Below, in pieces: positions 50,126 to 60,300 of a DNA stretch of 64,000 bases (position 1 is the stretch's first letter; each line of letters starts with the position of its first letter). Below the pieces are notes generated by a model. The model saw only the letters and a program-made list of their open reading frames with translations, was not told the origin of the DNA and ran no database searches. The stretch covers positions 62,001 to 126,000 of the forward strand of contig JAJCXR010000065.1 of NCBI GenBank assembly GCA_029263315.1, written 5' to 3'. Source of the stretch: Acidobacteriota bacterium (lineage in GTDB: Bacteria > Acidobacteriota > Thermoanaerobaculia > Multivoradales > J023). The translations under genes and the position numbers were made by a program.

Positions 50126-50928
50126 GATGTCTCAAGGGTTTTTGAGGATTCGAGGGATTCTGAAGAGCGTCGCCAGAAGCGTCCAAAAACCCAACCGAGG
50201 GGGCCCAACAGCCAGTAGATCAGCGCGATGCTGGGGAAAAAAGCTTCCGGATAGTAAACCAGGGTCAGGATGATCGCCGCCAGCACGATAGCAGCTCGAT
50301 AACTCAGGCGCCGTCTTAGATCGATGCCGCGGAACCCGGGATAGCGAAATGTGGAAACCATCAGCGAGCCCACCAAGACCATCATCCACGGCAGGATGCG
50401 CTCGATCCACGCCGTTTGCAGGCCGAGGTCACGCAAGGTCGGGTCGAAGGCCACGAAGAGCAAAGCAGCGATGACACCGGCTGCGGCTGGGGAGGGCAAG
50501 CCGACAAAATCCCGCTCCTTGGACTTGGTGTGAACGTTGAAACGGGCCAAACGAGTCGCTGTACAGAGTAGAAAGAAGACAGCCAGGAGCCAGCCGGCTC
50601 GCTCCATTTGGTGCAGGGACCACGCATAGGCCAACAAGGCCGGCGACATGCCGAAGGTCAAGACATCGGCCAAGGAATCGAATTCCTTACCGAACTCACT
50701 CTCCGTATGGGTGAGGCGGGCGATGCGCCCGTCGAGGCCGTCGAGGATTCCGGCCCCGAAGAGCAACATGGAAGCAACCAGGAAATCTCCGCTAAGGCCA
50801 CGGATGACGGCGTAGAAGCCAAGGATGACGTTGCCCATGGTGAACAAGCTGGGCAGCAGATAGGCACCCTTTCGCAACCTCTGACGCACCGGTCCGGAAG
50901 GGTCTTTGCTCTTTTTCATGCGCATCAT
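50122..50928 (-). CDS. pssA: CDP-diacylglycerol-serine O-phosphatidyltransferase
   Basis: CDP-alcohol phosphotransferase motif DGLDGRIARLTHTESEFGKEFDSLADVLTFGMSPALL; LPSPAAAG. Confidence 0.95.
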   Translation of the reverse strand: MMRMKKSKDPSGPVRQRLRKGAYLLPSLFTMGNVILGFYAVIRGLSGDFLVASMLLFGAGILDGLDGRIARLTHTESEFGKEFDSLADVLTFGMSPALLAYAWSLHQMERAGWLLAVFFLLCTATRLARFNVHTKSKERDFVGLPSPAAAGVIAALLFVAFDPTLRDLGLQTAWIERILPWMMVLVGSLMVSTFRYPGFRGIDLRRRLSYRAAIVLAAIILTLVYYPEAFFPSIALIYWLLGPLGWVFGRFWRRSSESLESSKTLETS

Positions 50929-50969
50929 GCCTGCGGATCGTGACGATCTGTCGATGGGGCTCTACGGTG

Positions 50970-51635
50970 TCAATGACCAGCGGGTGTTGGCCGAGCCACC
51001 GGAGTTTCACCATTGCGCAGGCGATCTCCTTTCTTTACCAGCACTTCGTATCCGGAGGGCAGGATCAAATCGACCCGCGAACCGAATTTGATGACACCCA
51101 TGAGTTGACCCTGCTCCACCACGTCGCCGACTTCGAGGTAACAGACAACGCGACGGGCCATGAGGCCGGAGATCTGACGGATGGCGATCAGGTCGCCGAC
51201 AAAGGGAGCGTCGGGGGTATCTTTGGAGCTCCGCCGAATGACCGATGTATGGCTTTCGTTGACCTCACCTGCATCGTGACGGAAAGCCGCTACTTTGAGC
51301 CCCCGCTTGAGCTTCGAGGAGATGACCTCGCCGGCTACTGAAGCCCTCTGCACATGTACGTCGAACGCTGAAAGGAAGGTTACCACGCGCTGATGGGTGC
51401 CGGGCCCGAGGATTTCGTCCTCCACCGACTCGATGCCGGTGACCAAACCGTCCGCCGCCGCCAGCACGATCGCTGGATCGCCATCGTATCGACGTTTGGG
51501 ATCACGGAAGAAGAGCAGCACCAAACCACCGATGAGGATCAGGACCGTTCCCAAATAGGGATACGGAAGGATCAAGAGAGCGCCCAAGAGGACGAAAGGA
51601 AGAACAAAAGGCCAGGCTTCTTTAGCAAATTTCAT
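50970..51635 (-). CDS. psd: Phosphatidylserine decarboxylase proenzyme (short, archaeal-type)
   Basis: LSAFDVHVQRASVAGEV; QISGLMARRVVCYLEVGDVVEQGQLMGVIKFGSRVDLILP (GSR processing site); next to pssA. Confidence 0.93.
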   Translation of the reverse strand: MKFAKEAWPFVLPFVLLGALLILPYPYLGTVLILIGGLVLLFFRDPKRRYDGDPAIVLAAADGLVTGIESVEDEILGPGTHQRVVTFLSAFDVHVQRASVAGEVISSKLKRGLKVAAFRHDAGEVNESHTSVIRRSSKDTPDAPFVGDLIAIRQISGLMARRVVCYLEVGDVVEQGQLMGVIKFGSRVDLILPSGYEVLVKKGDRLRNGETPVARPTPAGH

Positions 51636-51890
51636 GTTTTTTGGACCCGTTCAGAGGAACGACCACCAGAAATCGGCGATCGGAGGCCCGATGCTAAGGC
51701 AAGACAGCGGCTGGAGCAATGGTGGGGGCGAGAAGAACCCTCTCTTGCCCGGGCGCGGACGATCCCAGGGTGTTTGAATGTCACGGCGTCGAAGCTGTTC
51801 CGCTCCCGACCGTCATGGGGCCGAAAGGGAAGGTCAGCGAGCCATGCGTCCGGGGCCAGGTACCGACCGGATCGCTTCAGGAGGCATGCT

Positions 51891-52124
51891 TCAGGAAGTG
51901 ATGGCAGTGCGCATGTGATCCCGAAGAATGGACTCCATCTTGTCTTTGAGAGTCAGCTTGTGCAGCTTGATTTTCTTCATCTCGATTTCATCCTCCTGGG
52001 AGAGCAACGACTTGATCCGAATCGAGTGGAGTCGTTCCTTGAACGCAATATGCTCTTGATACAGGGAACGGAACTCTTCGTCTTTCTGGATTAATTCGTG
52101 CTTCACGGACTCGAGATGCGACAT
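51891..52124 (-). CDS. YdcH/DUF465-like small protein
   Basis: DEEFRSLYQEHIAFKERLHSIRIKSLLSQEDEIEMKKIKLHKLTLKDKMESIL. Confidence 0.75.
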   Translation of the reverse strand: MSHLESVKHELIQKDEEFRSLYQEHIAFKERLHSIRIKSLLSQEDEIEMKKIKLHKLTLKDKMESILRDHMRTAITS

Positions 52125-52523
52125 GCGGGCTCCTCCTTGGTTTGGACCACAAAAGGACGACGGAGATCTGAGGAGCAGCTGGCACCCAAGGGGGAGGGCG
52201 GAGAGAACGGAGGAAGATCGGCGCCTTGTCTCCAGGAGTTGTCTCCCGAAGGTGCTGGAAGCAGGTACATCCTTCTAGGGTACCCGTTCTTCAAGGACAC
52301 GCTACGACAAGCTCCACACGACAGTGGACGCCCTCCGTTGGGGTGAAAGCAGATTCCTCATCGATCACAGCATCTTACCATCGGGCGAAAGGCCGGGCAA
52401 GGCGGTGCAGCGCCTGCTGTGTGGGATTTGTGGCGTCCGGCGTTCGGCGACCCCATCCCGTCGACAAGAGGGTCGCCGGGGCGAATGCAGAGCCTCCGGA
52501 CAGTGCCACCTCCCCTCGGGGAG

Positions 52524-55500
52524 CTACGGCTCGAGACGGCGCATCGCCAGTCGCTCCAGGTGCCCTAGACCCGCCTCCTTCGCGTGCCTCTGCACCCCAT
52601 GGAGGGTGTTGGCCGAGGTCTCCAACTCGCCGCGTGCCCCCTGAAGATCACTGAGCAGTAAACGCGTTTCGAGGCTCCAAGCCAGGTGCCCGGTCTGCTC
52701 GAGTTGCTGCAATGTGGCGTTCAGCATGCGCTCGGCATCGTTCCAGCGTCCTTGGCGCAGTGCCAGCTCCGCCACAGCCAGGTCATAGCTCGTATTGCTC
52801 TCGAAGACCTGGTTCTTGTCACGGTAGAGACGCTCGGCGGCGAGCGTCTGTTGCGCAGCATCCAGTCGTTCGTCGCTCAGCTGACAGCGGGCCAACAGGA
52901 TATGGGCCTGGAACAGACCGCTGGGTGTCTCGAGGCTCTCGAGGACGCTAGCCAAAAGATCTTCAGCCTGGGCTACATCGCCGGCCGCGAGCTCGATACG
53001 AGCCAGATCGAGTTGCAAATGGTTCGCCTCCAGCTCCTTGCCTTGCAGACGCCGGACGCCGAGCGCCTGTTGCAGCTGTTGCCGGGCCATGGCGTAGTCC
53101 CCTGCGCTGAGGTGGATCTCGGCGCGGCTGGTCGCCAGGGCGATATCGGTCTCGGGGTCGTCGATCGCCTGGTAGATCGCCGCGGCTTGCCGGAGGTGTG
53201 TCCTGGCCTCATCGAGCTTGCCCCAGCGCCGATAGACGTTGGCCAAGTTGAGCAGTCGCCGGCCGAGATTGCGTTGGTCTCCCAGTTGGAGACAGAGCTG
53301 ACGGGACTCTTCGAACAGGACGCGGGCTTGCTCCAGCTCACCGAGCTGACGTTGGACGATGGCCAGGTTGTTGAGGCCGCTGGCCAAACCCCTTGGGTCG
53401 CCGATGCCCCGCGCAAGCTCGAGTGAGTGTCGGAAGTAGGGCAGGGCACCGGTCAGGTCGCCACGCTGTCGACGCAGCACGCCGAGGACGTTGAGGGACG
53501 TGGACTGAATGCCGCGGTCGCCGATTTCACGGGCTAGGATCAGCGTTTGCTCGAAGAGCTCTTCGGCTTCGGAGGCCCGCCCCTGGTGACGTCGCAGAAT
53601 GGCCAAGTTGTGCAGGGTGCGTGCGATGGCGCCCTTGCGATCGATCGAGCGCGCCACCTCCAAGGCCTCGTTGTAGAGGGCCTCGGCGGCGTTTTCGTCC
53701 TGGCGCCGGAACATCAAGTACGCCAGGTTGTTGAGGACCTTGCTTTCACCGGCCCGATTGCCGAGCTGCCGATGGTTGGCCAAAGCGGTTTGGTAAAAAC
53801 CCTTCGAGGTTTCTAGATCGCCTCGATTCTCATAGATGTTGGCCAGCAGGTTGAGAGCATCCGCCTGGCCGGAGAGATCCCCCAGGTCGCCGAGGGTGCT
53901 GGCCGCCCCCCGGGCCGCTGCTTCGGCTTCGTCGAGCTGCCCCAGACGCCACAGGCTGATGGCCGTGTGGTAGCCGGCCCTGGCCACCAGCCAACGGGCG
54001 CCTTGGGCTTCGGCCAGCCCAGCAGCCCGGCGGGCTGCGATGTGGCTATGCCGATAGTCGGCCAGGGAATCGGCGGCGATGGCCTCTTCGAGCGCGATAC
54101 GACCGTCCAAGCCCATCGGTGCGGGTAGGCTACGCAGACTTTCGAGGATGACCAACGCCTCCTGGCCATGGCCCGAGATCGTCTGGATGCGAGCCAGTTG
54201 TAAACCCGCTTCGACATCGTCGGGATGAGTCTGCCGGAGCGTCCGATAGAGATCCGCCGCGGCCTTCCACTCGCCGGTGGCTTGCCGCAACTGAGCCTCG
54301 ATCCACAGCCGCTCGTGAGGCGGAAGTTGGTCGGCCAGCTCGAAGGCGCGCCGCGCCGCTAGGGCGGCCTCACTGTCCCGTCCAAGGGTGGACAGGGCTC
54401 TGGCCAAAGCGGTGTAGAGACGTGCCGAATCGGGCGCCAGGAGGATCGCTTCCTGGAAGTCCCGGCGGGCACCAAGGCCGTCGAAGAGGCGCAGCTTTGC
54501 CAGCCCTTCGGTGTAGAGCCGCGCCGCTTCGGGATGGCGGGGCAAGGCGTTGTGGAGGGCATCGTAGGGCACCGACGACAAGGCTCCGAGACGGTTGCGC
54601 AATCGCTGCCCGGCGCTCGCTACCAAAGCGGGAAGCTCAGCCTCCTGGCCATTCTCGGTGATCAGCAGCAGGTTTTCGCCACTGGTCGCGTCTTCTAAGC
54701 GCAGGTCCAAGCGGAGGGCGCCGGAGCTGGCGAAATAAGAGCCCAAGACGATGCGGTCGGCGCCGGAATAGCGATGGATGCGACGCAGTGTGTCTTCGGC
54801 GAAAGATGCCGTTTCCGGGAGCTCCAATTCCAGCTTCATGCGCGCTACATGCTCCCCTGGCAGGGCCCGCAAGGTGGGACTGGCCGCCAGCTCCATGGTC
54901 AGCATTTCGGCCAGGGCGGTGGACAACCAAGCGGACTCTTGCCGTCCGGTGAGATTCTGAAATCCGAGCACCGCCACCACCGGCCGTACCGGAACGGCTA
55001 CTTCAACCGATGGGGCGCTCCCGGAGGGCGACAGCGACTTGTCTTGCCACCGCCAGAGCAAAGTCAAGGCGAGGAGCAGAACCAGGCCGCCGCCGGCCAC
55101 CGCCGGCCAAGGCCAGCGACGTTTGTGCTGATTCCACACCGGTAGCTGAATCGTAGTATCCCCGGCCAGGAACTGGGCCAGCTCGGTGGTGCTCTGGAAG
55201 CGTTTCGGGGGTTCCAACTGCAGGCAGCGCAGGATGGCCTCTTGCCAGTGCTTGGGTAGGTCTTCGACGTATTTGTCGGGTGGCGTCGGCTCCTCGTGCA
55301 AACGTCGGATGGCGGTGGCCAGGGAGTCGTCGCCTTCGAAAGGAAAGCGACCGGTGACCATCTCGAAGATCAAGACACCGAGGGCGTAGATGTCGGTGGC
55401 GGGGGAGATCTTTTCTCCCTTGATTTGCTCCGGGGACATGTAGGCGGGCGTCCCCAGGGTGACTCCGCTGCGGGTGACGGATTGTCGGCGGTTGGCCTCG

Positions 55501-56357
55501 TTGTAGCTACCCAGGCGGGCCAGGCCAAAATCTGTGATGACGGCCCGGCGGCGGCCTCTGGTACCGGGAACGAGGAAGATATTCGAGCTCTTGAGATCCC
55601 GGTGCACGATGCCTTCACGATGCGCTGCGCTCAGCCCTGCGGCTATTTGCCGAATGATGGGAAAGGCTTCCGCCGGCTTCATGGGGCCGCCGCGCATCAA
55701 GCGTTGGCTCAAGGTTTCCCCTTGCAAGAGCTCCATGGAGAGGAACGTCAGGCTGTGGGGAGATAGCGGGTTCTCTTCGAGCTCAGCGTCGGTGAAGTAG
55801 TGGCGAAAGATGTCGAAGCTGCGGCAAACCGACGCATGGGTGACGCGACGGGCCAGCAGCACCTCTCGACGAAAGCGCTCCATCGATGCCTCGTCCTCGA
55901 TCAGGTCAGGGCGCAGGATCTTGACCGCAACACAGCCCCCGAGCTCGAGATCTTCCACCCTGTAGACTTCTCCCATGCCTCCGGCGGCGAGGAACTCGAT
56001 GACCCGAAAGCGATCGCACAGCAGATTACCGGCCACCAGCATGGGGTCATTGTGCGGTGGCACCGGAGGCGTCATGATGTCCTCCAAGGGCAGGGTCTTG
56101 GCGACCGGCGTCGGGATGATCAGATCCTCGACGCTGTCGAGGGGAGACAAGGCGTCTTCCAGGGAGGCGACGGGGTGGTCCAGGAAGACGTCCTCTCGAC
56201 CATCGGCGCGCAGCATGCGTTCCACCTCTTGCCGCATCGCTGCGTCGTCGCAGGCTTCGGCCAAGTAGGTGAAATGCTCTGCCGCCGGAAGATCGAGGGC
56301 ATCGAGGAAGATTTCTTCGATACGTTGCCAGCGATCCGCTTCACTGGAGGGTTCCAT
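52524..56357 (-). CDS. Serine/threonine protein kinase with TM segment and long C-terminal TPR array
   Basis: GGMGEVYRVEDLELGGCVAVKIL; HREGIVHRDLKSSNIFLV; VITDFGLARLG; GTPAYMSPEQIKGEKISPATDIYALGVLIFEM; TM; about a dozen TPR units. Confidence 0.96.
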   Translation of the reverse strand: MEPSSEADRWQRIEEIFLDALDLPAAEHFTYLAEACDDAAMRQEVERMLRADGREDVFLDHPVASLEDALSPLDSVEDLIIPTPVAKTLPLEDIMTPPVPPHNDPMLVAGNLLCDRFRVIEFLAAGGMGEVYRVEDLELGGCVAVKILRPDLIEDEASMERFRREVLLARRVTHASVCRSFDIFRHYFTDAELEENPLSPHSLTFLSMELLQGETLSQRLMRGGPMKPAEAFPIIRQIAAGLSAAHREGIVHRDLKSSNIFLVPGTRGRRRAVITDFGLARLGSYNEANRRQSVTRSGVTLGTPAYMSPEQIKGEKISPATDIYALGVLIFEMVTGRFPFEGDDSLATAIRRLHEEPTPPDKYVEDLPKHWQEAILRCLQLEPPKRFQSTTELAQFLAGDTTIQLPVWNQHKRRWPWPAVAGGGLVLLLALTLLWRWQDKSLSPSGSAPSVEVAVPVRPVVAVLGFQNLTGRQESAWLSTALAEMLTMELAASPTLRALPGEHVARMKLELELPETASFAEDTLRRIHRYSGADRIVLGSYFASSGALRLDLRLEDATSGENLLLITENGQEAELPALVASAGQRLRNRLGALSSVPYDALHNALPRHPEAARLYTEGLAKLRLFDGLGARRDFQEAILLAPDSARLYTALARALSTLGRDSEAALAARRAFELADQLPPHERLWIEAQLRQATGEWKAAADLYRTLRQTHPDDVEAGLQLARIQTISGHGQEALVILESLRSLPAPMGLDGRIALEEAIAADSLADYRHSHIAARRAAGLAEAQGARWLVARAGYHTAISLWRLGQLDEAEAAARGAASTLGDLGDLSGQADALNLLANIYENRGDLETSKGFYQTALANHRQLGNRAGESKVLNNLAYLMFRRQDENAAEALYNEALEVARSIDRKGAIARTLHNLAILRRHQGRASEAEELFEQTLILAREIGDRGIQSTSLNVLGVLRRQRGDLTGALPYFRHSLELARGIGDPRGLASGLNNLAIVQRQLGELEQARVLFEESRQLCLQLGDQRNLGRRLLNLANVYRRWGKLDEARTHLRQAAAIYQAIDDPETDIALATSRAEIHLSAGDYAMARQQLQQALGVRRLQGKELEANHLQLDLARIELAAGDVAQAEDLLASVLESLETPSGLFQAHILLARCQLSDERLDAAQQTLAAERLYRDKNQVFESNTSYDLAVAELALRQGRWNDAERMLNATLQQLEQTGHLAWSLETRLLLSDLQGARGELETSANTLHGVQRHAKEAGLGHLERLAMRRLEP

Positions 56358-56500
56358 AAGTGGTCACAATCCTAACATTTCGCCGTCGCTGAAGGGATGA
56401 CTCCCTCTCTACCGCGTAGGGAGGTGAAGGTCGCAACTAGACACCACGGATACGGTCTCTCGGGCTGAGCTCTGGAGACGTTCTGAAGCAAAGGGAGAGC

Positions 56501-56653
56501 ATGATGCACCAGCAGACTTGGAGTCCTACCGACGAAGATCTCGAGATGGAAGATACCCACCGCTACTCAGCCGCCGATCTCCAAAGTGGCGCCGGCGGCA
56601 ATTCCAACCTCGACGAAGACGAGGATGACATTCCTCCTTCCCAGGGCGGCTGA
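56501..56653 (+). CDS. Small acidic protein, 50 aa, not in the ORF track
   Basis: ATG after AAGGGAGAGC; MMHQQTWSPTDEDLEMEDTHRYSAADLQSGAGGNSNLDEDEDDIPPSQGG; divergent from the Ser/Thr kinase gene. Confidence 0.5.
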   Translation: MMHQQTWSPTDEDLEMEDTHRYSAADLQSGAGGNSNLDEDEDDIPPSQGG

Positions 56654-56699
56654 CGCCGAGGCTCCAGGGGGTGACGGGCACTAAGGCGCGCGGAAGGCA

Positions 56700-56777
56700 C
56701 GCTATGCGCGCCTCTCCGCGCCTTGCTGGCGAGTCGAGATGCGGCGCGATCTTGGGCGATTATTAGCTACCGCGACC
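56700..56777 (+). repeat. Dispersed intergenic repeat, copy 2 (about 78 bp)
   Basis: CGCTATGCGCGCCTCTCCGCGCCTTGCTGGCGAGTCGAGATGCGGCGCGATCTTGGGCGATTATTAGCTACCGCGACCC; same orientation as copy 1. Confidence 0.8.
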
Positions 56778-56835
56778 CTGAGGGCGGCAAGCTATCCACC
56801 GGGCGGTGTCCTTCAGGACGCCCCCCTTAGGCAGG

Positions 56836-57711
56836 TTATTCCACCATGTAGCCCAAGGCGGCAAGCCCTGGAGCGATGATCTCCAGGCAAGCGTGCCGCA
56901 GCTCGCCGGGCCAGCTTCGGTAGTGACCGGCGCTGAGCTCGAAACCCCGGGTAGCCATCACGCGCCCATGCTCATGGCCCTTGTCGTGTGTGTGCTCATA
57001 AAAGCGCAGCACGTCGGGCTCCCATGTTTCGTCGAGAAACTCGAAGAGAGGCCGCAGGGTAGCTTCCGGCTGTCGGCACAGATCTTCGTAGCGCAAGCGG
57101 AAGCTTCGCTCGCCGTGACGGGTTTCGAAGTCGAGCAGGCGTTGGGTCTTGTCCAACCAATACCGGCAGCAGGAAAGGCGCGGGTCTTCTCCGGGACGGC
57201 AAAACGGCTCCAGGGTTGAGCGTTCGAAGGTGCCGCCGCGGGTGAAGGAATGGACCTGATCGAGACCATGTCGGTGGATGAGCACAAAATAGGCCTCGGG
57301 AAACAGCCGCAGCAAGGTATCGGCGATGTCGATGTAAGCGGGGGTTTTGTCGGCCCACCGGGCTTTGCCCCAGGAGCGGGCATAGTTGCCGAAGAGGTGG
57401 GCGCAAAGCTGTCGCAGTTGCTGCACGACGTGCTCATCGTCGAAGCCCAAGCCTTCGAGACCTTGGCGATAACGCGGCTCGTCGAGCAGCGGCGCCAGGG
57501 CTTCAATGAAGTCACTTTCCGGCGGACAACACAGACGACTGTGGCTGTCGATGACATAACGCACCAGGGTGGTGCCGGAGCCGTAAGGGCCGAGCAAGAA
57601 GATCGGCGGCTCAGCGAGCTGCACCCTTGTTGCGCCGGTGACACGAACCCGGGAACGGCCGACGACCATCTCGTGGTAGATACGGCGTAGGGCTTCTTTC
57701 ACACTTGCCAT
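56836..57711 (-). CDS. Sulfotransferase family protein
   Basis: 5'-PSB-like PPIFLLGPYGSGTTLVRYVIDSHSRLCCPPESDFIEAL; FVLIHRHGLDQVHSFTRGG; RYEDLCRQPEATLRPLFEFLDE. Confidence 0.88.
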   Translation of the reverse strand: MASVKEALRRIYHEMVVGRSRVRVTGATRVQLAEPPIFLLGPYGSGTTLVRYVIDSHSRLCCPPESDFIEALAPLLDEPRYRQGLEGLGFDDEHVVQQLRQLCAHLFGNYARSWGKARWADKTPAYIDIADTLLRLFPEAYFVLIHRHGLDQVHSFTRGGTFERSTLEPFCRPGEDPRLSCCRYWLDKTQRLLDFETRHGERSFRLRYEDLCRQPEATLRPLFEFLDETWEPDVLRFYEHTHDKGHEHGRVMATRGFELSAGHYRSWPGELRHACLEIIAPGLAALGYMVE

Positions 57712-57778
57712 GGCATGTTGGGTCCTCGGGACATGGTTGCTCCGTCGTGGCGGCTCGGATTGGGCTTGCTGGAAGCGA

Positions 57779-59107
57779 TCAGACCTGAGGTCGACGATCC
57801 CCGAGGCAGCGCCGCCAGAAAGCCACCGTCTGTTGGGTCATGGCCTCGATACTGAAGCGTTCGACCCGTTGTTGTCCAGCCGCCACCAAGGCGTGACGAC
57901 GGGGGGCGTCCCGCCCTAGGGCGACGATGGCCTCGGCCAGGGCCTCGGCATCCCCCGGGGGCAGCACCAGACCGCTCTCGCCGTCGACGATTTGCTCACC
58001 GACCGCCGCCACATCGGAGGCGATGACGGCGGTACCCACCGCCATGGCCTCCAGCACGGTGCGGGGAAACCCTTCGCTGCACACTAGCCGCCGAGGGCGG
58101 CCATCGGCATCGACCCATCGTTCGTCGGCGACGGTGGGCAGCAGGCACAGGTCGGCGGCGGCCAACCAGTTGCTGGGCTCCTGCTGCCAGCCGGCCCAGT
58201 AGACATGGCGGGTTAGGTTCTTGACCTCGAGGGTCGACCGAAGCCCTTGCCGGTAGGCTTTCTTGCCCATCTGGCCGTCGTCGTCGCCGAGCACGATCCA
58301 CAGCAGGCTGGACAGCATCTCCGGAGCCCGTGAGGCGATGCGGGCTAGGGCCTCGACGACATGGTGAAGACCCTTGTAAGGAAGAAACGACGAAGCGGTG
58401 ACCAGCACCAGGGAGCCCGGTTCCAAGTGTCTCGCCGCCAACTCGGCGTCGATGCCCAGGCGCCGCCGCAAGGGCGATTTTTCCGGCGCCGCGGCGGGAC
58501 GATCGATACCATTGTGGATCACCGAGGCACGCCTGGCGAGGGGTTCGGGCAAGCTGCGCCGCACCGCCTCGGAGACACAGAGCAGGTGACGGCTCGCCAG
58601 CCCGGCGAGCCGGGTGGCGATGGGCGGCAAGTCGAGCATGCCCCGTTGATGCCAGACCACGGGCAGGCCCAACGTTCGGGCCGCCATGGCCACCAACAAG
58701 ACGCCACGGGCCTGATTGCAATGCACGATGTCCGGCTGGCGCTGCCGCAGGAACCGGCGCAACGTCCAGGTGTAGGGAACGAGGCACGCCGTCGCCACCC
58801 ATCGTCGCCAAGGTGGGCCGGACGCCAGGGCACCGCCAAATTGTCCTAGGGGGGCTGGGGGAGCTAGCAGGTGAACGGAGATTCCTCCGTGGCTGGCTCG
58901 TTCCTGGCTGAACGCAGCGTGGGCTCGGCCGGGTGCCAGGCACAGGATGTCCACCTCGACTCGCTCCGCCGAGGCCGGGGAGTTTGCGTGCACCCTGTCC
59001 TCGGCATCATCGACGGCAGCGCTCCGTCGCAGGCCCTCCAGCAGAGCCGCCAAGCTTCGCTGGGCACCGCGGAAGCCGGGATAGGCCTCCACCAGGAGCA
59101 CTTTCAT
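57779..59107 (-). CDS. Glycosyltransferase family 4-like
   Basis: PDIVHCNQARGVLLVAMAA...HQRGMLDLPP; VIHNGIDRP; SEGFPRTVLEAMAVGTAVIASDVAAVGEQIVDGESGLVLPPGD. Confidence 0.93.
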   Translation of the reverse strand: MKVLLVEAYPGFRGAQRSLAALLEGLRRSAAVDDAEDRVHANSPASAERVEVDILCLAPGRAHAAFSQERASHGGISVHLLAPPAPLGQFGGALASGPPWRRWVATACLVPYTWTLRRFLRQRQPDIVHCNQARGVLLVAMAARTLGLPVVWHQRGMLDLPPIATRLAGLASRHLLCVSEAVRRSLPEPLARRASVIHNGIDRPAAAPEKSPLRRRLGIDAELAARHLEPGSLVLVTASSFLPYKGLHHVVEALARIASRAPEMLSSLLWIVLGDDDGQMGKKAYRQGLRSTLEVKNLTRHVYWAGWQQEPSNWLAAADLCLLPTVADERWVDADGRPRRLVCSEGFPRTVLEAMAVGTAVIASDVAAVGEQIVDGESGLVLPPGDAEALAEAIVALGRDAPRRHALVAAGQQRVERFSIEAMTQQTVAFWRRCLGDRRPQV

Positions 59108-60300
59108 CGGCGACTCTCCGCCAGCCGTTGCAGTAGGGAAGCATAGGCTTCGACCGCCCGCCGAGTGCTGAAGGCATGGGCACGCTGCTGGCCCCGTCTG
59201 GCTAGCTCGGTCCTGGAAGTTGGCGAACGCAGGAGTTGCTCGATGCCTTGAGCCAAGGCAGCCACATCACCCGGTGGCACCAAGCGGCCCGCCGCTCCGC
59301 TCTCGAGGATCTCGCGGGGGCCATACCGGCAGTCGGCGGCCAGCACGGCGGTGCCGCAGGCCATGGCCTCCACCAGGACATTGCCGAAGCCCTCCCAGCG
59401 AGAAGGCATGACAAACACGTCCGCCATCGCCATGTGGGGCCGCGGGTCGGTCTGCCAGCCCGGCATCCACAGGCGCGGGGCCAGTCCCAGTTGCCGTGCC
59501 TGCTGCTCCAGCTGGGACCGGCAAGGGCCTTCACCGAGAATCCACAGGTGGGGCTTCAAGTCGGCGGGGAGAAGGGCCACCGCAGCGAGGAGGAGGTCGA
59601 AGCCTTTCTGCTCGATCAGGCGACCGCAAGCCACCAGCAAGGGCGCCGATGGCCGGGAGCGCTCCGCGGCGCTCGGCGTAGCGGGGCCGGGGGGCGGGTC
59701 GTCGAAGCCGGCGTTGTAGATCACCCGAAGCCGCGGGTCGCAGCCCGGGAAACGCCGCCTCAGATCCTCCGCCACCCCCTGCGACGATGCCACCAGGCAG
59801 TCGGCACGGGGATAGAAGCGTCCCATCAAGGCGGCCAGCAACCGTGAGCTGGGCCGCCAGCCCCGCTGGGCGAACTTTTGCGACAGGTTGTTTTGCACCA
59901 CCACCGCAATGGCCGGTTCTTGGGCTTGCCCCGACCGTTGGCGACAGGCCATCAACGTCGCCACGCCGGCATGGTTTTGCAGGGCGCATACCACCTGCGG
60001 ACGCTGATCTACGATCCATCGGCGCAAGGGCGGTACCGCTTGCAGCATGCGCTGGAAGCTGGGTTTGGGGCGCTTCGGTTGCAGGACGATCTTGGCGATG
60101 TCGTCGGCCAGTTGATCCTCGAAAGCCCCTCCCGCCCTGTGCAGCGCCAGGCTGATGTCGAAGCTTCGGCGGTCGAAGTGATTCAACAAGCGCAGCAGGT
60201 GGCGCTCGGCGCCGCCGGCTTGCAGCGACGGGCTGACGAAGAGCACCTTGATACGTCGCGAGGTTCTCACCTCGGTGCTCCCCCTCGCCGCCGCCGCCAC
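59104..60300 (-). CDS. Glycosyltransferase family 4-like
   Basis: VLFVSPSLQAGGAERHLLRLLNHF; VIYNAGFD; PSRWEGFGNVLVEAMACGTAVLAADCRYGPREILESGAAGRLVPPGD. Confidence 0.94.
   Translation of the reverse strand: MAAAARGSTEVRTSRRIKVLFVSPSLQAGGAERHLLRLLNHFDRRSFDISLALHRAGGAFEDQLADDIAKIVLQPKRPKPSFQRMLQAVPPLRRWIVDQRPQVVCALQNHAGVATLMACRQRSGQAQEPAIAVVVQNNLSQKFAQRGWRPSSRLLAALMGRFYPRADCLVASSQGVAEDLRRRFPGCDPRLRVIYNAGFDDPPPGPATPSAAERSRPSAPLLVACGRLIEQKGFDLLLAAVALLPADLKPHLWILGEGPCRSQLEQQARQLGLAPRLWMPGWQTDPRPHMAMADVFVMPSRWEGFGNVLVEAMACGTAVLAADCRYGPREILESGAAGRLVPPGDVAALAQGIEQLLRSPTSRTELARRGQQRAHAFSTRRAVEAYASLLQRLAESRR

Noticed and set aside
56501-56653. Idea that the acidic GG-ending 50-aa ORF is a Pup/UBact-type modifier
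   Set aside because: No proteasome, Pup ligase or depupylase genes in the window, and the end is GG rather than the GGE/GGQ or R-x-G-E-type ends of those proteins.
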